A stretch of 12,119 bases of DNA from Saccoglossus kowalevskii (taxonomy: Eukaryota > Hemichordata > Enteropneusta > Harrimaniidae): NCBI RefSeq assembly GCF_000003605.2, contig NW_003123426.1, positions 112,346 through 124,464 of the forward strand, in the 5' to 3' direction. The notes below the pieces were generated by a model. It was not told the origin of the DNA. It was given only the letters and a program-made list of their open reading frames with translations, and did not search any database. A program made the position numbers and the translations under genes. Positions within the stretch are counted from its first letter, which is position 1, and each line of letters starts with the position of its first letter. Positions 1 through 7,898 of this stretch are shown piece after piece.

Positions 1-138
1 CCCCGCCTTATTGAAGGAGACCACCACTGCATTGCCTGTGTGGAGAAGGACTCTGTGGTCTCGAACTACGGGTAGAAACCGTGGTAGTGCGAAGTGCACT
101 GCTTTCAGTTTGAGCCGGTTGATATGGTAGTCCCAAAA
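1..138 (-). pseudogene. DIRS-like retrotransposon RT/RNase H fragment
   Basis: On the minus strand one frame is open from 138 to the window edge. It reads HINRLKLKAVHFALPRF, then after a short gap HTGNAVVVSFNKAG. This fits the connection and RNase H region of DIRS/Ngaro-type (tyrosine-recombinase) retrotransposons. In that family a 'HIN.LELKAV..AL..F' stretch is followed by 'VLV.TDN..VV.YIN.QGG'. The usual D of TDN is G here (TGN), and the frame closes upstream at a TAG at 139-141, so this is a dead fragment. It continues past position 1. It joins directly to the truncated end of the hAT pseudogene on the same strand, so the last 20 or so residues of the frame ending near 105 are probably not hAT sequence. 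Family recognition is from motif memory; Ty3-like or Pao-like RNase H is less likely because the TDN-type motif and the HIN.L lead-in are DIRS features. Confidence 0.6.
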
Positions 139-851
139 CTAATGCGGGGGCTTGTTCGTCCAATAGATGCGCTCCCTAACCTTGGGGGAGGCATCATAAT
201 TTTGAATTGCTGGTATTCGATACGGAGCTCTTCAAAATTAATTATGGCTTTGTGGATTTCACCATCGTCACCCATGTCACGCCCAAAATGATCACCAAGT
301 GCTTCCATTTCCGGTATTCTGAAGTTCGCTAGCTCGTTCGCTGTCTTGTGGCAATTTCCTTGGATTGAGCAGGACATTAGAACAGTTATCTGATCACTCT
401 CGAAACTACGTTGCAAGTTGTGAATCAGTGCCTCCACGAATTCACGTCGAGTGCCGTTAATGAACGCATCGATGTTGACTTCGGCTGCATGCTTCAGTTG
501 AACTCCATGGTAAGTGCGTGTTTGCCTGTCAAACGTATCTATGAACTGTGCTTCATGTACACCGGAATACAAAGTTTCCAATAGCTGCTGTAAACTCTGT
601 ATGGTAGACAAAACCATGGGAGCAATTGTGGACAAATCGATAGTGTCACGTTGAAATAAGGACGACACGCGTAGCAACAATCCCTTCGCAGCTGCAATAT
701 TCTTTTCAGACCTTGATTCCTCCTCCAACTCAGCTGCGAGCACAGCCCAACTATTGTTGATCGCTGTCACTGCTTGGGATAACGATAGCCATCTCACCGA
801 ACACGGCTCTTTGAGTGACCAGAAATCGTTGTTATCCAGTGCTTCATTCAA
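105..851 (-). pseudogene. hAT core C-terminal half, truncated
   Basis: The open frame begins just past a one-base shift near 850. It reads LNEALDNNDFWSLKEPCSVR then WLSLSQAVTAINNSWAV, where RW is the conserved hAT tryptophan motif. About 150 residues of helical, charged sequence follow, with LFQRDTIDLSTIAPMVLSTI and FDRQTRTYHGVQLKHAAEVN readable. Near residue 215 it reads FEELRIEYQQFKIMM, which in relatives lies just before the C-terminal dimerisation domain. The remaining tail (PPPRLGSASIGRTSPRISF and on) has no likeness to that domain and overlaps the DIRS-like fragment in another frame. The chimeric tail is therefore read-through into neighbouring element DNA, and the final catalytic Glu region is lost. 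Confidence 0.75.
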
Positions 852-1029
852 TTGAACGATTCATACGGGCAGCAGAGAAGTGGTAAAAGTTGTAGATAGT
901 GTTTACATCTTTACAATATTCACTGATGTTGACAACACCTTTATTTTGCTTTGTTGCATAGCTGGTCGTTTGAGCAACTCTGTGAGCAACGCAGTGAACC
1001 GATGTCAGAAAAGGGTTGAGACGTTTTAA

Positions 1030-1533
1030 TCAGGCTGCAACATCATTTAAACGCCCAGGCATAACACTGGCGCCGTCAGATCCAAAGCCCATGACTAAAT
1101 CAATTTCAATATCACTTGCAACCGGTAACTTGAGTATGTCAATCAACGCATTCATCACTGTTTTGGCATTCCCGCTGTGAATAGTAACATTGCTATGAAA
1201 AATTGACTTTCGGTCACCGCTTGTCATGATACGCAAATAAACTATCAGTTTCTTATCAATAGTGATATGTACAGTTTCATCTGTAAGAAGGCTGATGTAA
1301 GGGCTTCGCCTGATTTCTTCTTTGATCTTCCCGCATATCGTATCTGACAACGCTTTTTGCATTTCGTGGATCAAAACTGAATGAACATAAGGATTACATT
1401 TTCTCAATGGATCACTGCCATTTAGTTTCTGAAGTTCTAACAAACTGCCCAGCTTGGTGTCGGCGATGTCTTCTTTTGCCATGAAATAGACTGTACGCAT
1501 CACAGATATTTGCCCATCAATGTCTGCTGACAT
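1030..1533 (-). pseudogene. hAT catalytic core, first and second Asp regions
   Basis: This is the longest clean stretch of the core, 167 codons. It opens with SADIDGQISVMRTVYFMAKE, followed by the helical region that usually precedes the core. LLTDETVHITIDKKLIVYLR holds the first catalytic Asp, and GFGSDGASVMPGRLNDVAA holds the second. The methionine at its start is probably internal: matching sequence continues upstream in another frame (near 1536-1605). It ends at TGA 1030-1032, just after DVAA, where the family continues. The next 59 codons (1029-852) stay open in the same frame and contain TSVHCVAHRVAQTTSYATKQ, so this TGA is a point lesion, not the natural end. Confidence 0.8.
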
Positions 1534-1605
1534 TGCAAGACTCCCTATGGTCGCTGGTGGCCAATTGGCGAACTAATGCCGAACGTTGCAAGTCACTGCA
1601 ATCTT

Positions 1606-1846
1606 TTATGAATGAATTTGACTTGCCAGCACTTTTACAGGTTCACTTTTTGGAGCTGTAACTTCGGGTTTGTGATATAACCAATTGAACTTACGCATCC
1701 ATTCTTGGCGAAATTTGTGATGCATTTTCACATGCACGTAAGAAACACCTGCCGTCTCGGCATTTGGTTGCATCGAAGTTCCTCTTTTCCTTGCTGCCGA
1801 TGGTGATTGGGTTAAAATAACTCGCAATATTTTGACGTTTAGACAT
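1606..1846 (-). pseudogene. hAT N-terminal part (start and pre-zinc-finger region)
   Basis: The start codon is at 1844-1846. After about 13 codons (MSKRQNIASYFNP) the matching sequence moves to another frame, which then reads SPSAARKRGTSMQP and, further on, KMHHKFRQEWMRKFNWLYHK before stopping at 1606. This matches the low-complexity N-terminus plus the 'F...WL..FpWL' lead-in to the TTF/BED-like zinc finger of ZNF862-type proteins. The start was chosen because MSK(R/K)-x-S/T-(I/L)-x-S-(Y/F)-F is the usual beginning of the subfamily. The expected cysteines should follow the lead-in but do not appear, so a small deletion is likely between 1605 and 1660. A further frame then carries NSFIKDCSDLQRSAL and LATSDHRESCN (about 1605-1536), which is the 'H..S..H' end of the finger with its first His replaced. 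Confidence 0.7.
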
Positions 1847-2289
1847 TGCCAGACTCAAAATGAGTAACGGAATAACAGTTTACACCACATAAGTAATGAA
1901 ATGATAGAAAACAAATAATTATATTTTTAATTGTTAAATATTATTGGCTGTCATTTCAAGAAATAAGCAATTAGTCGCTATTCAATGATAATTGAACAAC
2001 ATTGTACACTGATACATATGACAACAGTTCTGGCCAAGCAATTTGATTGACAAGGAACCAAAACAATGTTGCTATTTGTTGCAACTGACTTGCTTGAAAT
2101 ACATTGTTGCAAGTCAGCAACAAGGAACTAGTCTGGATATGTGACATCATGATTTAGCCCAGCTGTTTTCAATACAACAACACAGCTGAAACCAATGCGT
2201 ACAGACAGACGCAGTTGTAAAATATTTTGCGCAATCAAGATTAATCGAAGAAAGCTTAGAAAGAACTCCCATGTGCTGAGAGTATTGGA
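1847..2289. other. hAT upstream flank, AT-rich, no gene
   Basis: No open frame of note. It holds an imperfect hairpin: CTGACTTGC at 2085-2093 faces GCAAGTCAG at 2109-2117, with GTTG/CAAC outside it and a 3-nt bulge. A direct repeat ACAAGGAAC lies at 2050-2058 and 2120-2128, 70 bp apart, bracketing the hairpin. This could be the subterminal region of the hAT element (transposase-binding repeats), but no terminal inverted repeat or 8-bp target duplication could be paired by eye, because the other end of the element is lost. Confidence 0.4.
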
Positions 2290-2575
2290 GACACATTAAA
2301 TATAATTCGAAATTACTTAGCTGAAAACTAATTATGCAAATCAGAAAATTAATATGAACAGATTTGAGTGTAAAACTAATGAGGTCTGCGCAATGTAACA
2401 GAAAATCTATGTTTCCAAGTTTAATTGAAATGTGATTAGAACCAAAAAATTATGAATTATTTGCTTATTAGGGAATTAATATGAACAGATTTTTACTCCA
2501 AACTAATTAGGTTTTTACATTGTCCTAGAGCATATTTGTAATAAGTTTCATTGAAATGGAATAATGTACATTGAG
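2290..2575 (+). repeat. Fragment of tandem-core repeat (about two monomers)
   Basis: Two degenerate monomers carry the same landmarks as the array at 6345-7165: TTATGCAAATCAG, AATTAATATGAACAGATTT, 'aaaCTAATtAGGT', 'CATTGTCCTAGAGCAT' and 'AAGTTTCATTGAAATGGAATA'. The AATTAATATGAACAGATTT motif occurs at about 2349 and 2474, giving a spacing near 125 bp. The microsatellite and hairpin end of the larger array is missing; the repeat stops abruptly near 2575, where the GC-rich segment begins. Confidence 0.65.
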
Positions 2576-2576
2576 A

Positions 2577-3271
2577 TCGGAGGCTAGGCTGCCAGCACCC
2601 CGTAGGCATTCAGTGCCCGAGGCTCTAGAAGAGACCCGGTACAATTAGCCTGAGCTTTGGCCTCACCCAAATTAGTGGGAGAGCAGTGGCTGGGAATGGG
2701 GGGTTCCCCATGTTTGAATGCAAACGTTGCTTTTGTGTTTCTTCATGCTTGCCCACTGGGGGGACACAAAGGGACCCGCAACGGGCCACATAGGAGGAAA
2801 AACCTCCAGGGGCACAGCCTCGCTGTAGTTGATAAAATCGGGTAACCTACCGTCTGCAAACATAGACTGTGAGGATGCCCTCCGATCAGCGGGGGAGACT
2901 GAAAAAATATTGGTACCCTCACTGTCGGGCCTCCTACTCGACGTCCCGGAACGCAAAGCACAGGTAGCCGAGCGTGAGGACTTTCCACTCATGCCAAACA
3001 CACAACTCACTTTAACCGATTTTTACTGGACGCGTGACCTTGCTGTGAAAATACGAGCGACGCAGTCAGTCTCAGCGATTTTGATGGCTCTGAAAAAAAT
3101 CTGAGGCCTCAGAACACCAGTGAAAAACACACGCCTTCAAGGCGAAGACCTCGAACCTCACACGCAGCCATGGCAAAAAGCATATCGGATGCAGGTTCTA
3201 TGCTGGTAAATTTTGAATATAACCACTGCACTCTAAAACGAGAAGACCAAAAAAACCACAGCGAGTCATAG
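2577..3271. pseudogene. GC-rich, coding-like segment of unknown origin
   Basis: Composition shifts sharply from the AT-rich flanks, and long frames are open on both strands. Plus strand: 2829-3104 includes RKAQVAEREDFPLMPNTQLT, and a different frame, 3038-3268 (77 codons), includes DAVSLSDFDGSEKNLRPQNT and HAAMAKSISDAGSML, with a well-placed ATG in good Kozak context (GCAGCCATGG, about 3167). Minus strand: 3010-2672 includes PADRRASSQSMFADGRLPDF and ends in SQPLLSH, with another frame continuing through LLEPRALNAYGVLAA to a stop near 2590. No known domain was recognised. On the plus strand a short FECKRCFCVSSC stretch near 2714-2750 resembles the start of a zinc finger, but the histidines are not in place. 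The most likely reading is a degraded retroelement ORF1 or 5' region, or a retrocopy; a real exon is possible. A 14-bp palindrome TCTGAGGCCTCAGA sits at 3100-3113. Confidence 0.35.
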
Positions 3272-3275
3272 TGCT

Positions 3276-4700
3276 GTCATTACATCTATTCATTTCGAAA
3301 TGCGTAGATCAAGCATAAAATGAAGACAACATGCATGAGGGAAGCGAATTACAGTAGTAAAAGGCAAACGCAATTAACAAGTGATTAAGCTACAACGCCC
3401 GGGTTTTATTTCTTTGTTGTGAAAAATGCTACACACAAAGGGGAAAATGACACGAGAGTAAAAATGACAAGAAAAACTATCCTACCAGCTACAATGTTGC
3501 ATGCCGCCCAGCGGCAATAATCTAAGCTAGAAATCAGACAAGAAAAAAGCAAGCGATCCAGGCAGAGCTCGCTAGATTTAATCTCCATTCGAGGTGGGAA
3601 AAAATTAGTCTAAGAGTGATTACCCAGCCGTAATGGCGCTGCCATATGGCCTCGGTCACGTGGTTCATGACGTAATGGAAAAGAATCTTGGGGTCATGGG
3701 GCTTCCCCTGACTTAGATTCTATCTCTTCGTCATTGGCAGAATCGCTGATTAATTAATGCCTACAGTTCAAAATAGTCATTTTGACTGACCGGAGTCTAT
3801 GGTGGGTAATTGAACGTAATGAATTGAACAAATCTGAAAGAGGTCCACATGTAGTACCTATAGATATGTAATATCAAAGCAATCGGACTTGCAGTTTTTA
3901 ACAAGAAGTCAAAAATATCACTTTTTACACCAACTAACTTGTATCTTGTTGCTGCAAGTGTGTATGCAGTGAACTGCCTTCTAAAGTTGTATACATGCGT
4001 CAAGTAGACTGTGCAAGTACAATCATAGATTGAAATTCCAACATGTCCCAGAAAGATATTAGGCAGTTAAATATCAAACTTTTTGTGGACAGGTGAATAA
4101 AGTTTTAGAAACTCACAAAAGGGAAGCCTTGAGTTTCAACTGTGTAAAACATTTCTAATAAAAGCTTATTAGGAACAGGACTTGCAAATGTACTTATTAT
4201 TAATTGAGCCCAACAACGAAAGCATTTTTCGGCCAGTGACAGGTGTGCAGATGAATAACCTGTTGCTCAAATGTGAAGCTTAACAAGATTGAATGCCATA
4301 GTATCAGCATGTAATTTACACTTTAGTGAGCACATATGGGATGTAATCAAGTGACTCAAGGTAGACCATAAATACAAATTCTCATACAAATTCAGACTGA
4401 CAATGAAGCAGAGCATCCAACTTTAACATTTATTAAATTAATTTTTAGCTGTAAAACTGGCATAGCTAGTTTGAGAGGGTGGTGGTGATGGTCAAAGAAC
4501 CACACATGTGCCAGATACATGTGCAAGTTTGTATGTTGTGCAGAACAACGAGCACAACAAATGAGATGTTATAGCAAAGTTTAACAATAAATACTATGGT
4601 GATTGGAATGCATCAAAGAACATTCTAAGGAAATTAAATTGGCATTTAGTGTACATCACATTCAGGGTGCATTATACACAATGGAATTAATTTGTCAACA
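3276..4700. other. Non-coding, AT-rich stretch
   Basis: No supportable gene. At 3640-3730 is a slightly GC-richer patch with an E-box CACGTG (3657-3662) and a CRE-like TGACGTAA (3668-3675) five bases apart. It is followed by an imperfect hairpin with GGGG-CTT-CCCC at its tip, near 3700. This could be regulatory, but nothing downstream shows a first exon. The rest is simple AT-rich sequence with a small GGTGGTGGTGATGG run near 4481. Confidence 0.4.
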
Positions 4701-4711
4701 CTGATTGAATT

Positions 4712-5010
4712 GCAAAATAACAAAATTTACAGTGTTATCTGTGAGTCTAGTACTTGTGTTCACACTTTCAACAAACTCAGTCATGAATAGAAACAAAATG
4801 GCTGCCTGTCAGCCATTTTTGATTGAATCTCAAATACAAATTGATGTGCACCTGTAACCCAATATGCATGATCATGATACAAAGTTTGAATGAAATCGGC
4901 TAGTCCATCTCCAAGAAATGTTACAGACTTTAATTTAATGATTATAGAAAAAAACGACAGTCAGTTCATTAAATTTGATAAAATCACAAAATAACAAAAC
5001 TTACAGAACT
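4712..5010 (+). repeat. Direct-repeat pair enclosing a hairpin repeat module
   Basis: AAAATAACAAAAyTTACAG occurs at about 4714 and 4988, 274 bp apart, with extended similarity on both sides ('gattgaatTg' versus 'gataaaatCa'; 'TTATCTgtgag' versus 'CTATCTataag'). Between them, AAAATGGCTG (4795-4804) and CAGCCATTTT (4810-4819) form a perfect 10-bp stem with a 5-nt loop. About 70 bp later comes 'ATACAAAGTTTGAATGAAATCGG', given here as ATACAAAGTTTG plus AATGAAATCGG, followed by 'CCATCTCCAAGAAAT'. This layout is that of a dispersed invertebrate repeat, and a related version lies at 8326-8460. Confidence 0.55.
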
Positions 5011-5719
5011 ATCTATAAGAATATATAGATACATCTATATCTCAGCTTTCTGAAAACATATACATTGCCATAGCAGCATGTATAATAACGAGCAAGGAAA
5101 GTCCTTATTACATTTGAACTTTTACTAATTTTTTCCCTCGCACTACTTTAATACCTTAAACTACCTTAAATCCAATGAGTGATCAATTGACTTCACTGAT
5201 CATTTGGCAAGTGTGAGGGTTAACACTTATTTACTAGCAGTTCACTGTTGGACATTTGTTCATGGTAAGTGCGCTCCCAGAGTTTATTATATTATATTAT
5301 AGTAAAATTTAACATTACACATGGTATGGTATGTTATTGTACATGTATGGTTTATATTACAGTTCAATTTTGAATAAAATAATTCACTATTGGAACATCG
5401 AATCACAAGTATTTAGTATTTCTGACACCTGACTACTATCTTTTTCAGTGATTTGATGTTTATGTTTGTGTAATTATTACGAATGCAATGCATTATCAAG
5501 TCAGTAATATTGAAATATTTATAGACCCAATACCCGGGTCAATGCCCTAACAATAGTAAAATTAACTTGATTTTGCGTATTTATTATGAAAGCAATACAT
5601 TACAATGTTGAAATAATCAGAGCGGTACAATATTGTAAACAATTTTGCGTAATTAGCAAAGCAGCGCACTAAGTTAACGATGGTGAAATAAGTATTCAAA
5701 GCCAGTACAGAGTTGCATA
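5011..5719. other. AT-rich stretch with short simple repeats
   Basis: No gene can be supported apart from the microexon candidate at 5241-5264. A (TTATA)n run lies at about 5284-5302, and a short TGGTATGGTATG pair near 5321. A splice-like segment on the minus strand at 5004-5048 (TTTTCAG acceptor, GTAAGT donor) has stops in all three frames, so it was not called as coding. Confidence 0.4.
5241..5264 (+). other. Possible 24-nt microexon
   Basis: An acceptor-like CTTATTTACTAGCAG ends at 5240. The 24 bases that follow, from TTCACTG to TTCATG, lead into a consensus donor GTAAGT at 5265. The length is a multiple of three and all three frames are open (FTVGHLFM in one). Short matches of this kind arise by chance in AT-rich DNA, so this is only a candidate. 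It would be supported if a transcript joined it to other plus-strand exon candidates downstream. Confidence 0.15.
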
Positions 5720-5721
5720 TA

Positions 5722-5950
5722 CCGTACTTCCCCGAGCATAAGCCCCTCCCCAAGTATAAGCCCACCCTATGTTTTTAAACATTTAACCCAGGGTGTTTTT
5801 ACTGGGCATCAACGGCATTTATTACAAATATGCATGTAAAAAGTGTATTTCATTGAATAATAATCGTGATTGGTACAATAGTTTCGTTTCTGCTTTTACG
5901 AGAAAACTCAAATTAATTTCAGAGTGCATGGCCGGCGAACGTATGGAACA
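5722..5950. mobile_element. CCGTACTTCC-family DNA transposon, copy 1 (truncated)
   Basis: The left end TA-CCGTACTTCCCC (TA at 5720-5721) is followed by iterated subterminal motifs CGAGCATAAGCCCC and CAAGTATAAGCCCACCC. The interior matches copy 2 at 9924-10788 over about 200 bp, with shared stretches such as CAGGGTGTTTTTAC, GGGCATCAACG, ATATGCATGTAAAAAGTGTA and ACGAGAAAACTC. No matching right-end inverted repeat was found, so this copy is truncated, and a separate 117-bp MITE sits at its break (5953-6069). No transposase is encoded in the preserved part. Confidence 0.75.
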
Positions 5951-5952
5951 TA

Positions 5953-6069
5953 GAACACTCAGCCGGGGTATTTGAAACCGAAATTGTCATCTAAGTGTTA
6001 GGCCGTCGCTGATTGGCTGCTGAGCTGGAATGCCAATTTTTAGTTTTAAATACCCCCAGGAAAGTGTTC
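5953..6069. mobile_element. 117-bp MITE with about 40-bp inverted repeats
   Basis: The left arm begins GAACACTCAGCCGGGGTAT (5953) and the reverse complement of the right arm begins GAACACTTTCCTGGGGGTAT (6069 leftwards). Similarity continues for about 38 bases through 'TTGAAAC...AATTGTCAT' versus 'TTAAAAC...AATTGGCAT'. Both ends abut TA (5951-5952 and 6070-6071), consistent with TA target duplication as in Tc1/mariner-type elements. Only about 40 bp of unpaired sequence (GTCGCTGATTGGCTGCTGAG region) lies between the arms, so almost the whole element can fold into one hairpin. It adjoins copy 1 of the CCGTACTTCC family, which suggests it inserted there. Confidence 0.75.
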
Positions 6070-6289
6070 TAGGTTCTTCGCGTAATTAGGTGTTCGTATG
6101 CAAGGGATTTTTCCACACAAAAATGACGAATTAGGCCGAATTTTGTTATCGGTTGGCTTAATATAACCCAAACGGACCGTATTTTTGTGAAAGATTGGTA
6201 TTTTTGTCCTGATTTGTAGGAATCTGAAAAACGTGTTTCACAACTTGTCTCTTATTTAGTTTTATGCGTCATTCAAGATGACGGCCCCC

Positions 6290-7165
6290 ATATAATAAAT
6301 GTCATATTTATTTAAATATCATGTATGTACCAAGATTCATTAAATTAAGATAAGTCCTGTCACAGACCATCTATGTACGAAGTTCCATTGAAATGTGATT
6401 ATTATGCAAATTGCGTAATTATTATGATCTGATTTTAACCCAAAATTGAGTGGGTCTGTGCATTGTTCTGGAGCATCAATGTACCAAGTTTCATTGAAAT
6501 GGAATAAATAGTACTTGCGATATCAGTGGAAAAGCCAAAAATTAACTACCGGCGGTAATTATGCAAATTAGTTGATTAAATGCACACATTTTTACTAAAA
6601 ATTAATCAGGTCTTTGGATTGTTCTAGAGCATCTATGTACCAAGTTTCATTGAAAAGTAAGGAAGTAATAGTACTTGAAATATCAAAAGCTGAAAATTGA
6701 TTAATTAAGCAAATTAGGTAATTAATATTTCACATATCTGTCTGTGCATCGTCCTATGTATCTATGTAAAATTTATTGAAATGTGATGATTAGTACCGGT
6801 ACCTGAGATATCAGTGGAAAAGCAAAAATTTACTAATCATTATGCAAATTAGGTTGAGTATATGCAAGGATTTTTACCCAAAACTAATCACATCTGTGCA
6901 TAAGTCCAGATGTGAACTATGTACCAAGTTTCATCAAAATCTAATGAATAGCTCTTTAGATATTAGTGAAACAGTCAAGAAAAGTTGTATAACATTTTAT
7001 TATTTAATAATTTATTAAAATACATAAGTTTGTCCAACTCCCTGTGCACAGAGTTTCATTAAAAACCAACATACAATTCTTGAGATATCAGTGGAACACA
7101 CACACACACAGACAGGGTATCTGCAAAGACTCCCATCGTGTGCTTTGCACCAAGAGTCAAAAAAT
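6290..7165 (+). mobile_element. Tandem-core array with AC microsatellite and terminal hairpin
   Basis: Degenerate monomers share 'TATGCAAATTAG', 'TTTTTACCcAAAActAATcAGG', 'TGCATtGTtCTaGAGCAT', 'CTATGTACCAAGTTTCATTG' and 'GATATCAGTGGAAAAGC'. The CTATGTACCAAG-type landmark recurs at about 6371, 6475, 6632, 6762, 6917 and 7045, so the spacing alternates near 105-156 bp. The last monomer leads into (AC)n at 7096-7110, then GACAGGG, then a hairpin of TGCAAAG (7122-7128) and CTTTGCA (7143-7149). Tandem core, microsatellite and 3' hairpin in that order are the known layout of non-autonomous Helentron-like elements (Drosophila DINE-1, bivalve pearl). Assignment to that group is inference; a SINE-like or unrelated satellite-bearing repeat is possible. 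No protein is encoded. Confidence 0.6.
7096..7110 (+). repeat. (AC)n microsatellite
   Basis: An uninterrupted AC run of about 15 bases, followed by GACAGGG. It forms the tail of the tandem-core array and lies just before its terminal hairpin. Confidence 0.9.
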
Positions 7166-7433
7166 ACATACTCAGAACTAATATGTTCAGTGCATTGAGT
7201 GGTTAACATTTACAGCAAAATTTAAAAAAAATGAAAATTTGTCAACACGTTTTCTGTGGCGATCAGGAAATAATTTTATGTTTTGTTGTCGACACAATTA
7301 CAACGTTAGAAGATCTATGTGAACATCAATGCCCAGTATCATTCGATGTGATTATACATTGAAAGGCTGCATCGCTGAGATTTAGGCACAGAATCATGCA
7401 CAGACACACTTAATTTATAATTTGTGTACATAC
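7166..7433. other. AT-rich spacer, no feature seen
   Basis: Nothing beyond simple AT-rich sequence could be supported. On the minus strand this would be intron downstream of the exon candidate at 7434-7482. Confidence 0.3.
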
Positions 7434-7482
7434 CTTGAGGTGGTGGAGGTTGTTGTTGTTCCATGTGGACAAATCTAATTTC
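7434..7482 (-). CDS. Candidate 49-nt exon, Gln/Pro-rich
   Basis: On the minus strand, CTATTCTTATTAACTTTCAG is a good acceptor with branch-like TTAAC and a pyrimidine tract. The segment after it reads EIRFVHMEQQQPPPPQ in an open frame and ends CAAG|GTATGT, a good donor. The exon is 49 nt: acceptor phase 0 and donor phase 1 if the frame starts at its first base. It is GC-richer than its surroundings, with a CAA run and CCT/CCA codons. It could be an internal exon, or a first coding exon starting at the internal ATG (weak Kozak, CACATGG). The protein family is not recognised; Q/P-rich stretches occur in many transcription and RNA-processing proteins. No neighbouring exon of the same gene was found in the window, so the introns would be long. 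Confidence 0.4.
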
Positions 7483-7898
7483 CTGAAAGTTAATAAGAAT
7501 AGTTTGCTGATTAATAATATCAGAATGAGTGAATCACTTGAACTATTTAAAAGTATAAATCTCTGACAGAAAATAATTATTTTACAAACAATTTTATACA
7601 TAGCAGGTAGATTATTCCCCAGGTGTGCATTAGTGTCAATTATGCGATATACTCATTTTTAATTTTGCCATCCCTATCAGTTTATCATCGCTATAGCTAT
7701 GCGGTTTTATTTGGGTCAGAGTTTGGTCAATGCAATAGGAAGGCTGGTGTACGTTGACGAGATTGGAGTTTGACGCTTCAATCCGTGAACTTCAGCTGCC
7801 TGCATACAATTGAGCCCTACGCAAAAAAAACATTTTTTTAATACTTTGATTGTAAAATTGTGTCTATCAGCATATTTTATGCATTGTGTACTACTATA

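Larger units (their letters stand above)
140..1846 (-). pseudogene. Broken hAT transposase, ZNF862/KIAA1586-like
   Basis: hAT transposases cut and paste DNA through an RNase H-like core. Seen in order on the minus strand: a start at 1846 with MSKRQNIASYFNP, typical of this subfamily; a FRQEWMRKFNWLY segment that normally precedes a zinc finger; the first catalytic-Asp region LLTDET; the second, GFGSDGASVMPG; the conserved VHCVAHRVAQ; and the RWLSLSQAV tryptophan motif followed by a helical region. The family normally ends in a dimerisation domain carrying the catalytic Glu and an ER.FS motif. This is absent: the sequence turns into DIRS-like DNA near 140-200. Lesions: frame changes near 1808, between 1605 and 1660, near 1536 and near 850, plus an in-frame TGA at 1030-1032. 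The zinc-finger cysteines are not visible in any frame. It cannot make a working protein. Many animals carry domesticated relatives, but the lesions argue against domestication here. Confidence 0.85.

Noticed and set aside
94-291. Plus-strand open frame of 65 codons
   Set aside because: It is antisense to the hAT/DIRS sequence and has no features of its own.
3680-3725. Hairpin near 3700 as a terminator or structured RNA
   Set aside because: The stem is broken into short blocks and has no supporting context.
5004-5048. Minus-strand segment with TTTTCAG acceptor and GTAAGT donor
   Set aside because: All three frames contain stops, and the segment lies in a dispersed repeat.
5562-5765. Minus-strand open frame with GLCSGKYG
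   Set aside because: The readable part is the transposon terminal repeat translated backwards; the same peptide-like string occurs at the other copy's end.
6290-7165. CRISPR-like array
   Set aside because: Monomers are degenerate and over 100 bp long, with no short constant repeat or unique spacers, and the DNA is eukaryotic.
7015-7209. Minus-strand open frame with a cysteine/valine run
   Set aside because: The CVCVC run is the translated AC microsatellite.
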